Assembly: GCA_964520785.1 (NCBI GenBank)
Contig: CAZFQG010000165.1
Span: 1-14,701 of the forward strand
Origin: CAZFQG01 sp964520785
GTDB lineage: Bacteria; Planctomycetota; Planctomycetia; Pirellulales; Thermoguttaceae
Length of the DNA stretch: 14,701 nucleotides
Reading direction: 5' to 3'
Shown here piece after piece: positions 14,508 to 14,701 of this stretch (its first letter is position 1; each line of letters opens with the position of its first letter). Under the pieces are notes generated by a model. That model did no database searches. It saw only the letters and a list, made by a program, of their open reading frames with translations, and was not told where the DNA came from. Both the position numbers and the translations under genes were made by a program.

Positions 14508-14701
14508 CTACCTCAGATCGACGTCTTCCATGAACGTGCCGTTGTTGGCCACGCCGAAGAGCGGGCGGAATGGGTCGCCGCGGACTTGGTCCGCTCGGCG
14601 TCCGGGATACCAGACGAGGTTGATATTGACGCTCCAGGCTTCCTGATGGAGCCCGTCTTCTCCCTTGCCCTCCTTGGGAAGGTGGTACTGGATGTCATTT
14701 T
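14508..14701 (-). CDS. C-terminal end of an unrecognised protein, possibly beta-barrel-like (partial)
   Basis: On the minus strand a frame is open from the right edge to a TAG whose complement is at 14508-14510, giving 63 complete codons. The product ends NINLVWYPGRRADQV, then DPFRPLFGVANNGTFMEDVDLR. The alternation WSVNINLVWYPG looks like an outer-membrane beta-strand, and the DPFRPLFGVANNGTF tail reminds me of C-termini of uncharacterised planctomycete proteins; that resemblance is from memory and unverified. The frame has no internal start of note, so an ORF caller needing a start codon would prefer an overlapping shadow frame (14513-14698), whose Ser/Arg/Thr-rich product looks spurious. 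The start of the gene lies beyond the window. No function is assigned. Confidence 0.6.
   Translation of the reverse strand, partial: NDIQYHLPKEGKGEDGLHQEAWSVNINLVWYPGRRADQVRGDPFRPLFGVANNGTFMEDVDLR

Noticed and set aside
1..14701. Mobile elements, CRISPR repeats, tRNA genes or toxin-antitoxin pairs
   Set aside because: I looked for transposase-like proteins, regularly spaced direct repeats, cloverleaf-like segments and paired small genes, and saw none.

Overview
The window is a single-strand polysaccharide (exopolysaccharide, capsule or O-antigen-like) biosynthesis cluster from a GC-rich Gram-negative-type bacterium. A member of the Planctomycetota or a related phylum is my best guess. The guess rests on the bi-domain oxidoreductase/heparinase set, a TIM-barrel sugar isomerase and the C-terminal tail of a possible beta-barrel-like protein. 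No rRNA or marker gene is present to prove it. I see no tRNA, rRNA, CRISPR array, insertion sequence or frameshifted gene.

Layout, left to right on the + strand: a GT4 glycosyltransferase cut by the window start (to 1135); a short gap with a strong hairpin; an O-antigen ligase/polymerase-type membrane protein (1238-2575); two tandem paralogous GT4 glycosyltransferases (2656-3921 and 3941-5164); a 247-base gap; a CapK/PaaK-like adenylate-forming enzyme (5412-6788); a 124-base gap with a second hairpin; then a compact block of four genes with gaps of 30 bases or overlaps. These are a bi-domain MDR + Gfo/Idh/MocA oxidoreductase (6913-9087), a WbuB-like glycosyltransferase (GTG start, 9118-10449), a heparinase II/III-family protein (10449-12311) and a WecB-type UDP-GlcNAc 2-epimerase (TTG start, 12304-13419). 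A probable intrinsic terminator (about 13514-13543) closes this block. A promoter-like element follows at once and drives a separate sugar phosphate isomerase/epimerase gene (13645-14475). The last bases hold the 3' end of a convergent minus-strand gene (14508 to the edge).

Working model (inference): WecB makes UDP-ManNAc from UDP-GlcNAc, and the bi-domain oxidoreductase may make or alter another sugar precursor. Four GT4 enzymes assemble a repeat unit on a lipid carrier, the CapK-like enzyme may activate a carboxylic acid for decoration, and the multi-pass protein polymerises or ligates the units. The heparinase-like protein may trim or release the polymer. Flippase, initiating transferase, chain-length control and export genes are not in the window and must lie upstream or elsewhere. 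I see two compositional halves: 1-6788 has stretches near 50% G+C, whereas the 6913-13419 block reaches 75% in places. This fits a variable, possibly exchanged module joined to a more conserved one.
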